From contig CAMJNN010000015.1 of NCBI GenBank assembly GCA_946407325.1, positions 1 through 19,994 on the forward strand: a DNA stretch of 19,994 nt. The letters run 5' to 3'. The translations under genes were made by a program, and so were the position numbers. Of this stretch, positions 6,900-13,874 are shown piece after piece; the first letter of the stretch is position 1, and every line of letters starts with the position of its first letter. The notes beneath the pieces are model-generated. The model saw nothing but the letters and a program-made list of their open reading frames with translations, made no database searches and had not been told where the DNA came from. This DNA comes from an uncultured Prevotellaceae bacterium. Lineage in GTDB: Bacteria; Bacteroidota; Bacteroidia; Bacteroidales; Bacteroidaceae.

Positions 6900-9164
6900 A
6901 TGAAAACATCTAAATATATATGGACCATAGGTTTGCTGGGCGTACTGGCAAGTTGTAGTGACGATATGTCTGAAATGGTATCGCCAGTAGAACAGGGGAT
7001 TACCCGTATCTATGCTACCATCGGCGATGATATGGCTGATACGCGAACTATGTTGGTAAATGACAAGAAGATTTTCTGGGAGGTGGGAGATAAGATAGGT
7101 GTCATACCAACAGGTGATTTTTCTGAGGGTTGGTACAATTTTACATACCAGAATGATGGTTATTTTAATGGTGGTGATGCTACTGGCGTTGGCACAGCTG
7201 GTACTTATTTTGCCGCTTATCCAAGTATTCTACATGCTAAGGATGATACCAAGCAATTATTGATGAAGTTGGATAAAGAAGTGAAGTATAAAGAGAATAG
7301 TTTCTCTCAGCCCATGCCAATGTTTGCTGGCTCTACTAACCTTCCTTCTGGCCAGCTGACATTCTATCCAGCTGCTGGCGTTATAAAGGTGGCTTTAGCA
7401 GGTTCGTTTAAGGTGACTAAGATTACGCTGGAAGGCAATAATCATGAACAAATTACTGGCGTAGGATTGTTAAATACAGCCGATGCTAAGCCATCACTCG
7501 AAATGAGTCCACTTATTTGGACCATAATTTCTGATAAGGGATCTACAGAATATGTGCCAGGTTACCAGCAGGTGATGACTATGGATGATGGCGTACAGCT
7601 GACAGAGTCGCCCACCAGCTTCTACTTCGTGGTGGCTCCAACCGACTTTACTAAGGGTATTACTATTACAGTGGAAGGGGATGGCCTAAGTCATCCTATT
7701 GTGAAAACAACGGCCAGCGATGTGAAAGTAGAGCGTGGTGCGATGAAGGCGTTTACGTCTGTAGATATTAGTGCTATTATGCAGGAAGAAGCTGCGACAC
7801 AACTGGATGCCCTGAAGGCGATGTATTATAGTTTGGATGGTGCTAACTGGACCAAGAAATGGGACTTGAGCAAACCGTTGAGCGAAGTGGCTGCATGGCC
7901 AGGTGTTACGGCTGATGCCAACGGCTTGGTGACGAAAATTGACCTGAGCAACAACGGCTTGAAGGGTACCTTGCCTGCAGAAATAGGTAATCTGACTCTC
8001 TTGCAGGATATCAATCTGTCAGGCAACAACATCACGGGTGGCATTCCAAAAGAGGTGAAAGGTCTTGATTTACTGCAAAAATTCTATATCGACGGTAACC
8101 AGATGAATGACAGTGTGCCTTATGTGGTTTATACATCTGATGTGTGGGGCTATGCTGATAAAAAGCTGACACAGCAGAGTGGCTATGCACTGAAAACCAA
8201 GTATGTTTCGAACGACTATAGCAAAGATGGTTACAATGAACGGATTTACACACACACGGTTGGTCCTGGCATTCCTGTTGTGATTACCTGTGAGGCTTTC
8301 ACTGATGATATGGTGGAGGAGTTCAATACCCAGGCTACAAAGGCCATGAACTATTTCTTCTCAATAGCGCCTTACAAAGACTTTCAGGAATATTTTGATG
8401 TGTATAAGATGATGTCGGTATCGCCCAACAATGAGGTGGGATTGAACTTACCATACGGTATGAAATATGATGGTGAAACCTATCACATTGAATTTAATAA
8501 TGTGAGGCAGAAGATTGAAGATATGACGGAACTGAACTCTCAATATTTGCTATCGATTGTGCTGCTGAATGAAATTAATGAACCAAAGCGTGCCAGGTGC
8601 TTTATGTTTTCTGATGGCTTTAGCGTTGCAATTGTGCCGGTAGATGAGGATATGGAGTGTATAATCCACCATGAGGCGGGCGGTCACGGCTTTGCTTTCC
8701 TGGCAGATGAATACTCTTCAGATGGTGATAAAACCTATGGCGCAACAGAGAGGGCTGAGTTGGATCAGTGTCACGAAATTGGATGGTATTTGAACTTGTC
8801 ATATTATAACACCGAAACGACTGTGCCTTGGAAGGATTTCTGGATAGATGCAGCTTACGCTCCTGAAGCAGTAGGTGCTTATGAAGGTGGTGATGCTGCT
8901 TATAAGCATGGTGTTTACCGTAGTACGGAAAAGAGTACGATGAACAATCAGTATGAGTTTGACAAGTTTAATCCGCAGAGTCGTTGGCTAATCTACCAGC
9001 AAATCTGCAAAAGGGCTGGATTGGCTTGTACCCTTGAGGCATTCAAGACGTATGATGCAGCTAACATCACTTCTTTGCCTCCTGCAGTATCGGTAGTTAC
9101 CCGTAACTATGTGGAGAAGAAGGAGCATAAGTTGGGTGCACCACCTGTGATTGAATGGAAGTGA
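6900..9164 (+). CDS. Surface lipoprotein: fimbrillin-like domain, LRR segment and M64-type metallopeptidase
   Basis: A 754-residue composite protein. Lipobox LASC (Cys19) is followed by SDD, resembling a Bacteroidota lipoprotein surface-export signal. Residues about 30-295 resemble Mfa/FimB-type fimbrillin-like domains (opening ITRIYATI, then W-x-VGDKIGVI). Residues about 300-400 form a short plant-type leucine-rich repeat unit (LDGANW, WPGVTAD, LSNNGLKGTLPAEIGNL, LSGNNITGGIP). The rest (about 420-754) resembles M64 (IgA-peptidase family): HHEAGGHGFAFLADEY at 590-605, and near the end a STMNN...FNPQSRW segment. The metal motif reads HExxxH instead of HExxH. M64 includes an immunoglobulin A protease, but the substrate here cannot be read from sequence. 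It is co-transcribed with the BIG2 lipoprotein and ends before a strong terminator. Domain calls for the fimbrillin part are less certain than LRR and M64. Confidence 0.82.
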   Translation: MKTSKYIWTIGLLGVLASCSDDMSEMVSPVEQGITRIYATIGDDMADTRTMLVNDKKIFWEVGDKIGVIPTGDFSEGWYNFTYQNDGYFNGGDATGVGTAGTYFAAYPSILHAKDDTKQLLMKLDKEVKYKENSFSQPMPMFAGSTNLPSGQLTFYPAAGVIKVALAGSFKVTKITLEGNNHEQITGVGLLNTADAKPSLEMSPLIWTIISDKGSTEYVPGYQQVMTMDDGVQLTESPTSFYFVVAPTDFTKGITITVEGDGLSHPIVKTTASDVKVERGAMKAFTSVDISAIMQEEAATQLDALKAMYYSLDGANWTKKWDLSKPLSEVAAWPGVTADANGLVTKIDLSNNGLKGTLPAEIGNLTLLQDINLSGNNITGGIPKEVKGLDLLQKFYIDGNQMNDSVPYVVYTSDVWGYADKKLTQQSGYALKTKYVSNDYSKDGYNERIYTHTVGPGIPVVITCEAFTDDMVEEFNTQATKAMNYFFSIAPYKDFQEYFDVYKMMSVSPNNEVGLNLPYGMKYDGETYHIEFNNVRQKIEDMTELNSQYLLSIVLLNEINEPKRARCFMFSDGFSVAIVPVDEDMECIIHHEAGGHGFAFLADEYSSDGDKTYGATERAELDQCHEIGWYLNLSYYNTETTVPWKDFWIDAAYAPEAVGAYEGGDAAYKHGVYRSTEKSTMNNQYEFDKFNPQSRWLIYQQICKRAGLACTLEAFKTYDAANITSLPPAVSVVTRNYVEKKEHKLGAPPVIEWK

Positions 9165-9177
9165 TTAAATAAATAAT

Positions 9178-9210
9178 ATCCCCGTCCGGTTGGGCGGGGA
9201 TTGTTGTTTA
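9178..9210. terminator. Bidirectional terminator between convergent genes
   Basis: A strong 10-bp GC-rich stem (9178-9187 with 9192-9201, one G-T pair, loop GGTT) is followed on the plus strand by TTGTTGTTTATTG and on the minus strand by ATTATTTATTTAA. It can end both the M64 operon and the minus-strand unit from 10692. Confidence 0.85.
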
Positions 9211-9414
9211 TTGTCCTTTCCGTTGCGATGGCCTGTTGGCACGACGCTTGCGGATATCAGCCTTCATCTTGGCAGAGGCCGACTTGTGTGCTCCCGTGAT
9301 GTAGGTTTTCTTCTTCGCCTTGGTCTTTATTTTGTTGGTATGCTGGGGCTTGTCGCTCTTGCCCCTAAACACTACGCCTTGCATGATTATTTTTTCGATG
9401 TCTTCTCCTGCCAT
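9208..9414 (-). CDS. Small basic protein of unknown function
   Basis: A 68-residue reading frame starting MAGEDIEKIIMQGVVFRGKS and continuing into a Lys/Arg-rich second half (TKAKKKTY, KADIRKRRANRPSQRKGQ). No signal peptide or membrane segment. It lies 12 bases downstream of the DUF4468 gene on the same strand and ends just before the shared terminator, which supports it as the second gene of that unit. I do not recognise the family; the composition would suit nucleic-acid or ribosome binding, but that is only a composition argument. Confidence 0.55.
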   Translation of the reverse strand: MAGEDIEKIIMQGVVFRGKSDKPQHTNKIKTKAKKKTYITGAHKSASAKMKADIRKRRANRPSQRKGQ

Positions 9415-9426
9415 AGCTGTTGACTA

Positions 9427-10692
9427 TTAATGCGTTTCTACATTAGTGATCTCACCCACGAAGATGTTGGCACGGCCATGACCAGGTTTTTCTTTCGTGG
9501 CATTGATGCACTTCATCACCACTGATGGCTGGTTGGCTCCATTAGGATAGAAGGCTACCGTGTATTCCTTGGCCTGTTCCAGTGCTTGGTAGCTCTGTTC
9601 GGGTGTCAAGATGGTGTTAATGTACTTCTTGCCGTTGTTGGATGACAGATAGCCTCCTGCATTGGCCGTCATGGTGGTACGGTTGAACTCATCGTCACCA
9701 ATGATGATTACCAACTTACCATTGCTGGCCTGTACTTTGTCGGCCGTTAACTCAGGGAAGGCTTCAGCTGGCTTAGCTTCTACTGGCTCTGCAACCTTGG
9801 TTTCGACGGGCTTGGCAACTGGGGCAACAACGGGCTCAGCAGGCTTAACAGGTTCGACTGCTACCACAGGCTTGACTTCTTCCGCTACCGCGGTAGTTTC
9901 CACCACGGGTTGTACAGCGGGCTTTACCACCTCGGCTGCACCATTAACCACTGCTACAGGAATAGTAGAGGTGATGGTTGGAGCTGATGCTGTGGCTACA
10001 GGTTTCTCTGGTTCAGCTTCTTTGGTGGTGACTTGCGAGCTAACAACGGCCACAGCATCCGATTTGCGGGTTTCTTCTGGCTTACCGTCATTTTGTACAA
10101 TTTCGAAGCCACTCAGCGCCTTCTGCAGGCTTTCGTTCATATCGTCCACGAAATCTACCGTCTTTCTACGCCACTTGGCAAAACCACGTGCCAGTCGGCT
10201 TTGGTCCTTCGTCAGCGCCATCTTGTCAGTAATCCAGTCTTCGGCTACAAATATCTCTTTTTCGTTTGGATAGTCATATCGGATGTTCCTGATCTGCAAC
10301 ACACACTTGCCTTCGTCGCAGTTGGCTATCATCTGGTAGATCACCTTGGTGCGGTCGAGCGACAAAGCAGAGCTAGAGAACACAATATATTCTTCGCCAT
10401 TGGCAGCAACTTGTCCTCGTTCCTCGTTTTCGTAAGCCACATTGCTCTTGTTGGCGTTTTGCTGCATGCGGGCTTTCATCCATTCACGTACCTTGGCGTA
10501 CACCTCTCCCTTGCTCATACCAGTGATGTTGAACTCCTTGGAAAATACCACTTTGCCGTTTACCTCAGGTACGGCACCTTTTAGGTAATAAGAGTCCTCA
10601 TGATGGGCATTTTCATTCTTCTGTGCAGATGTTTGCTGTGGCAACGCCAAAGCCATAAAGGCTATACAAAGGGTAATGATGGTAGTTCTCAT
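9427..10692 (-). CDS. DUF4468 domain protein with long Pro/Val/Ala/Glu/Lys-rich linker
   Basis: A 421-residue secreted protein with signal peptide MRTTIITLCIAFMALALPQQ ending near TSAQ. Residues about 35-140 resemble DUF4468 (a TBP-like fold common in Bacteroidales periplasmic proteins): KVVFSKEFNITGMSKGEVYAKV, the GQVAANGEEYIVFS strand and the CVLQIRNIRYDYPNE strand. A charged helical stretch follows, then about 100 residues dominated by P, V, A, E, K and T (PVVAPVAKPVE-type degenerate repeats), and a C-terminal globular part (about 310-421) starting FPELTADKV. The start is set at 10692, not at the in-frame ATG at 10722, because the -7 promoter box (10720-10727) covers the latter. Function unknown. 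It is divergent from the FadL-type gene and upstream of the small basic gene. Confidence 0.8.
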   Translation of the reverse strand: MRTTIITLCIAFMALALPQQTSAQKNENAHHEDSYYLKGAVPEVNGKVVFSKEFNITGMSKGEVYAKVREWMKARMQQNANKSNVAYENEERGQVAANGEEYIVFSSSALSLDRTKVIYQMIANCDEGKCVLQIRNIRYDYPNEKEIFVAEDWITDKMALTKDQSRLARGFAKWRRKTVDFVDDMNESLQKALSGFEIVQNDGKPEETRKSDAVAVVSSQVTTKEAEPEKPVATASAPTITSTIPVAVVNGAAEVVKPAVQPVVETTAVAEEVKPVVAVEPVKPAEPVVAPVAKPVETKVAEPVEAKPAEAFPELTADKVQASNGKLVIIIGDDEFNRTTMTANAGGYLSSNNGKKYINTILTPEQSYQALEQAKEYTVAFYPNGANQPSVVMKCINATKEKPGHGRANIFVGEITNVETH

Positions 10693-10719
10693 ATCAACCA
10701 GTTTAAATATTTTACTTTG

Positions 10720-10727
10720 CAAAGATA
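10720..10727 (-). promoter_or_regulatory. Promoter of the DUF4468 unit, -7 element TATCTTTG
   Basis: TATCTTTG on the minus strand matches TAnnTTTG exactly and lies 27 bases before the ATG at 10692. The -33 region (around 10747-10750) shows only a weak AATG. Confidence 0.6.
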
Positions 10728-10774
10728 AAGATTTCCATGTAATGTAGCATTCCCTTACCCTTGAAACTTAATGC

Positions 10775-10805
10775 TTTTGCACAAATTATCACGTCTTGTG
10801 CAAAA
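10775..10805. promoter_or_regulatory. Perfect inverted repeat between divergent promoters, candidate operator
   Basis: TTTTGCACAA (10775-10784) and TTGTGCAAAA (10796-10805) are exact reverse complements separated by 11 bases, so the half-sites are two helical turns apart. The site is centred about 65 bases upstream of the likely FadL-type start of transcription and further upstream of the DUF4468 promoter. No T-run follows on either strand, which argues against a terminator. Confidence 0.55.
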
Positions 10806-10819
10806 AGTGTTCAAAAAAG

Positions 10820-10850
10820 TTGCGAGTTTTGGAAAATTAATATACCTTTG
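10820..10850 (+). promoter_or_regulatory. Promoter of the FadL-type gene
   Basis: TTG (10820-10822), 20-base spacer, TACCTTTG (10843-10850). The predicted leader to the ATG at 10920 is about 60 bases, longer than for most genes in this window. Confidence 0.6.
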
Positions 10851-10919
10851 CCGCCGTTTATTGGAAAATGCTCCAAAAAATGCGTTAAATTAACCACTTT
10901 ATTAAATAGGTAAAAAAAG

Positions 10920-12308
10920 ATGAGAAAGACATTAATTGGCTTGGCTATGCTGAGCATTTCGTCCACTGCTTTTGCTGGTGGCGTACTGACCAACACAAAT
11001 CAATCGGTAGCCTTTATCAGAATGTTGACACGTGGCGCTATGATAGATTCTGATAGTCCTTATTCCAACCCTGCTGGTTTGGGCTTCCTGCAAAGAGAGG
11101 GCTTGTATATCTCGTTCAACTGGCAAAATGCTTATCAGGAACGTAATATTGACGCCACTTTCCCCTTGTTCCCCGAAGCTAACCATCACAGTTTCTATAA
11201 AGGTACCGCTTCGGCACCTGTTATCCCTTCGCTGTTTCTTACTTATCGTAAAGGCGATTGGGCCATTTCTGCCTACGGAGGCGTGATAGGTGGTGGAGGC
11301 GAGGCTTCCTATAGTACAGGTTTGCCGATGTTCGACTCGGGTGTAATGGCTAAGATAGCTGCCAATCCTACCATACAGACGGTGATGAAGGCCACTGGAG
11401 CACAAGCGGCATCAGATTTATATGACATGAACTCAGCTATGAAGGGCCATCAGTTTATTTATGCCTTTCAGGCTGGTGTGACCTATCGTGCCACCGATTG
11501 GCTGTCGATTTATGCAGGTGCCCGTATGAACTATTTCGTGGGTGGCTACAAAGGTTATGTAACGGCTACTGCCAAACCAGAACTGTTGCAAAATCCAGTT
11601 ATCCAGCAAGCTGCTGCTGCCAATCCTGCTTTAGCAGCCTTGGCTAACCAGCCGTTGGTGGACCTAAGATTGGATGTTGACCAGAAAGGATGGGGTGTAG
11701 CTCCTATCATTGGTGCCCATGTAAAGTTGAACAAATGGAACATTGGTTTGAAATATGAATTTAAGGCTAATCTCAACATTGAAAACAACACCAAGGAGAA
11801 TTCTGATCCCAATGGTGCTTTGGCTGCGTATAGAGACGGCGTGAACACACCGAGTGATGTGCCTGCTCTGTTCAGCGGTGCTGTGATGTATGAGATTTTG
11901 CCTACCTTGCGTGCCAGTGTGGAGTATCATCACTTCTTCGACAAGAACGCTGAGATGGCCAACGATAAGCAGAACGCTCTGACTCGTGGTACCAATGAAT
12001 ACTTAGTTGGCGTGGAATGGGATGCACATAAGTATGTCACCCTCAGTGCAGGTTTTCAACGTACCGACTATGGCTTGAGTGATGACTTCCAGTACGACAC
12101 CTCTTTCTACTGTGATTCTTATTCTATCGGTTTGGGTGGTGTGATTCACCTCTCAAAACGTATGAAGGTAAATATTGGCTATTTCTGGACACATTATACC
12201 GATTATACCAAGCAGAGCAGCAACTATAACAATACTACCTTGCCAGGTACGAATGTGTATAGTCGTCATAACAAGGTGTTTGGTGCAAGCATCGACTATA
12301 TCTTCTGA
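10920..12308 (+). CDS. OmpP1/FadL-family outer membrane transporter
   Basis: A 462-residue outer membrane beta-barrel with signal peptide ending in STAFA, an N-terminal hatch-like segment leading to the family signature SNPAGLGFL, alternating amphipathic strands, and a C-terminal strand ending in phenylalanine (ASIDYIF), as expected for BAM-assembled barrels. FadL/TodX relatives move hydrophobic molecules such as fatty acids across the outer membrane; the substrate here is not known. An alanine-rich extracellular loop (PVIQQAAAANPALAALANQP region, about residues 222-243) is a local peculiarity. It is single-gene in context, with its own promoter, and its transcription may be controlled by the inverted repeat upstream. 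No clear terminator is visible after it. Confidence 0.88.
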   Translation: MRKTLIGLAMLSISSTAFAGGVLTNTNQSVAFIRMLTRGAMIDSDSPYSNPAGLGFLQREGLYISFNWQNAYQERNIDATFPLFPEANHHSFYKGTASAPVIPSLFLTYRKGDWAISAYGGVIGGGGEASYSTGLPMFDSGVMAKIAANPTIQTVMKATGAQAASDLYDMNSAMKGHQFIYAFQAGVTYRATDWLSIYAGARMNYFVGGYKGYVTATAKPELLQNPVIQQAAAANPALAALANQPLVDLRLDVDQKGWGVAPIIGAHVKLNKWNIGLKYEFKANLNIENNTKENSDPNGALAAYRDGVNTPSDVPALFSGAVMYEILPTLRASVEYHHFFDKNAEMANDKQNALTRGTNEYLVGVEWDAHKYVTLSAGFQRTDYGLSDDFQYDTSFYCDSYSIGLGGVIHLSKRMKVNIGYFWTHYTDYTKQSSNYNNTTLPGTNVYSRHNKVFGASIDYIF

Positions 12309-12344
12309 AACTCTTTCTAAAACACAAACTAATACTCTTTTCGG

Positions 12345-12384
12345 TGCAAAAGTTTGCATAGTTCGCTGATTATGCCTACTTTTG
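12345..12384 (+). promoter_or_regulatory. Promoter of the queuosine operon with small palindrome
   Basis: TTTG (12353-12356), 20-base spacer, TACTTTTG (12377-12384), a full consensus match. The -33 box lies in the palindrome TGCAAA-AG-TTTGCA (12345-12358). The predicted transcript start near 12390 leaves a leader of about 65 bases. Confidence 0.7.
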
Positions 12385-12405
12385 CGCCGATTTTTATTGT
12401 ATGAT

Positions 12406-12456
12406 GCTGCGAATAGCAGTCGTGTATTCCAGAACACCACGTAAAAAACAGGAAAT
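12406..12456 (+). ncRNA. Candidate preQ1-I-like riboswitch in the leader of the queuosine operon
   Basis: A 5-bp hairpin (12406-12410 with 12416-12420) is followed directly by a possible aptamer. P1 is CGTG (12421-12424) with CACG (12438-12441). The 13-base loop ends ACAC, as in the Bacillus preQ1-I aptamer. The tail is TAAAAAAC. Pseudoknot P2 can form: G12432-C12449, an A-A mismatch, C12430-G12451, C12429-G12452, T12428-A12453, T12427-A12454. C12437 occupies the position of the ligand-pairing cytosine and A12448 that of the conserved tail adenine. P2 would sequester GGAA just before the ATG, so ligand binding should repress translation of the precursor transporter. Folding and alignment were done by eye; the two G residues usual before TTC are absent here. 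Confidence 0.55.
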
Positions 12457-13137
12457 ATGAAACAACAAGTATCAGTTACTTTCATGTTGCTCGGCATACT
12501 GTTCAATGTGTGCCTCGTAGCTTCTAATCTCTTAGGAACCAAGCTTATCAATGTTTTTGGCATCAGCGTCACTGGCGGACTGATGATCTTTCCCATATCG
12601 TATATCATCAACGACTGTGTAGCGGAAGTATGGGGATATCGAAAGGCTCGACTCCTTATCTGGAGCGGCTTTGCCAGTAATTTCTTCACCGTAGCGGTGG
12701 GCTTGATAGCCGTTGCTATTCCTGCTGCTCCTTTCTGGGAGGGGGAAGAGCATTTCAATTTTGTGTTTGGTATGGCTCCACGCATTGCCTTTGCTTCATT
12801 GATGGCTTATCTGGTGGGTTCATTCCTTAATGCCTGGGTGATGAGTAAGATGAAGATTGCCAGTAAGGGGGCTCACTTCTCTTGGCGTGCTATTTTATCA
12901 ACCGTGGTGGGAGAAACGGGTGATTCGCTGATATTCTTCCCTATTGCTTTTGGATGGTTGATTGGTTGGACAGAACTATTTACCATGATGGTTACCCAAA
13001 TTATCCTTAAGACCCTGTATGAGATTATTGTATTGCCAGTAACCATTCGGGTGGTGAAGGCCGTAAAGAAGATGGAAGACACGGATGTGTTTGATGATAA
13101 TGTGTCGTATAATGTATTGAACGTAAAAGATATCTGA
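12457..13137 (+). CDS. yhhQ: Queuosine precursor transporter, YhhQ/VUT family (COG1738)
   Basis: A 226-residue inner membrane protein with about six transmembrane helices (starting near residues 7, 37, 68, 110, 150 and 185). It carries the family hallmarks [11 protein letters not shown] near the N-terminus, [21 protein letters not shown] after helix 2, and the [14 protein letters not shown] segment in helix 5. Family members take up queuosine precursors (preQ0/preQ1). It is immediately followed, two bases after its stop, by queC, which confirms the pathway assignment. A long structured leader precedes it, probably a preQ1-sensing element. The charged C-terminal tail after [14 protein letters not shown] is cytoplasmic. 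Confidence 0.92.
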   Translation: MKQQVSVTFMLLGILFNVCLVASNLLGTKLINVFGISVTGGLMIFPISYIINDCVAEVWGYRKARLLIWSGFASNFFTVAVGLIAVAIPAAPFWEGEEHFNFVFGMAPRIAFASLMAYLVGSFLNAWVMSKMKIASKGAHFSWRAILSTVVGETGDSLIFFPIAFGWLIGWTELFTMMVTQIILKTLYEIIVLPVTIRVVKAVKKMEDTDVFDDNVSYNVLNVKDI

Positions 13138-13139
13138 TT

Positions 13140-13814
13140 ATGATTGACGATAAAGTATTGGTGGTGTTCAGTGGTGGACAAGACTCAACCACTTGTCTGT
13201 TTTGGGCAAAACGTGAGTTTAAGGAAGTGTATGCTGTGAGTTATCGTTATGGCCAGAAGCATGAGATAGAGGTGGTTCTGGCTCAAAAGATTGCCGAAAA
13301 GGCTGGGGTGCCTTTTGAGGTGATGGATATCCCTCTGGTGGGACAATTGGGTCACAACTCACTGACGGATTCGTCTATGGTAATGGATCAAGAGGTGCCA
13401 GAGAAAGGCTTACCTAATACCTTCGTGCCAGGACGTAACATGTTCTTCTTGAGCATAGCAGCTGTATATGCCCGTGAGCGTGGTATCCGTCATCTGGTGA
13501 CGGGTGTTTCACAAACTGATTATAGCGGTTATCCTGATTGTCGTGACGCCTTTATTAAATCGCTGAACGTGACACTGAACTTAGCTATGGATTACCAGTT
13601 TGTGTTGCATACGCCATTGATGTGGATAGATAAGGCACAGACTTGGGAGCTGGCTGACCAACTGGGTGTGCTCGACCTTGTGCGCAACGACACGCTGACT
13701 TGTTACAACGGTATCCAAGGCGATGGGTGTGGTCATTGTCCATCGTGCAAGTTGCGTAATCAGGGTTTACAGAAATACTTGGCACAAAAAGCCGCACGTG
13801 AAAAACTTGTCTGA
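13140..13814 (+). CDS. queC: 7-cyano-7-deazaguanine synthase QueC
   Basis: QueC converts 7-carboxy-7-deazaguanine to preQ0 using ATP and ammonia, a step in queuosine biosynthesis. The 224-residue protein has the ATP-pyrophosphatase P-loop SGGQDST at 11-17, the conserved YRYGQKHE region (35-42), FVPGRN (95-100), [14 protein letters not shown] (122-135) and the zinc-binding cysteines C188, C197, C200 and C203 ([11 protein letters not shown]). Length and motifs are standard and complete. It is translationally close to the transporter gene (ATG two bases after its TGA). No queD, queE or queF is visible in the window; those steps must be encoded elsewhere or bypassed by uptake. Confidence 0.97.
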   Translation: MIDDKVLVVFSGGQDSTTCLFWAKREFKEVYAVSYRYGQKHEIEVVLAQKIAEKAGVPFEVMDIPLVGQLGHNSLTDSSMVMDQEVPEKGLPNTFVPGRNMFFLSIAAVYARERGIRHLVTGVSQTDYSGYPDCRDAFIKSLNVTLNLAMDYQFVLHTPLMWIDKAQTWELADQLGVLDLVRNDTLTCYNGIQGDGCGHCPSCKLRNQGLQKYLAQKAAREKLV

Positions 13815-13818
13815 TTCT

Positions 13819-13848
13819 TTTGTTTTCCCCTTTTTATTTGTACTTTTA
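13819..13848 (+). promoter_or_regulatory. Possible promoter of the plug/TlpA operon
   Basis: TTTG (13819-13822), 18-base spacer, TACTTTTA (13841-13848), one mismatch to TAnnTTTG. Weaker than the others here; the alternative -7 box TACTTTCG at 13847-13854 is also one base off. Confidence 0.35.
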
Positions 13849-13874
13849 CTTTCGAATAAGGAATTTATACGACA

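Noticed and set aside
9662..10273. A 203-codon plus-strand frame rich in Ser, Thr, Gly and Ala
   Set aside because: The composition is simply the antisense reflection of the Pro/Val/Ala/Glu-rich linker in the DUF4468 gene. No start signal or promoter precedes it.
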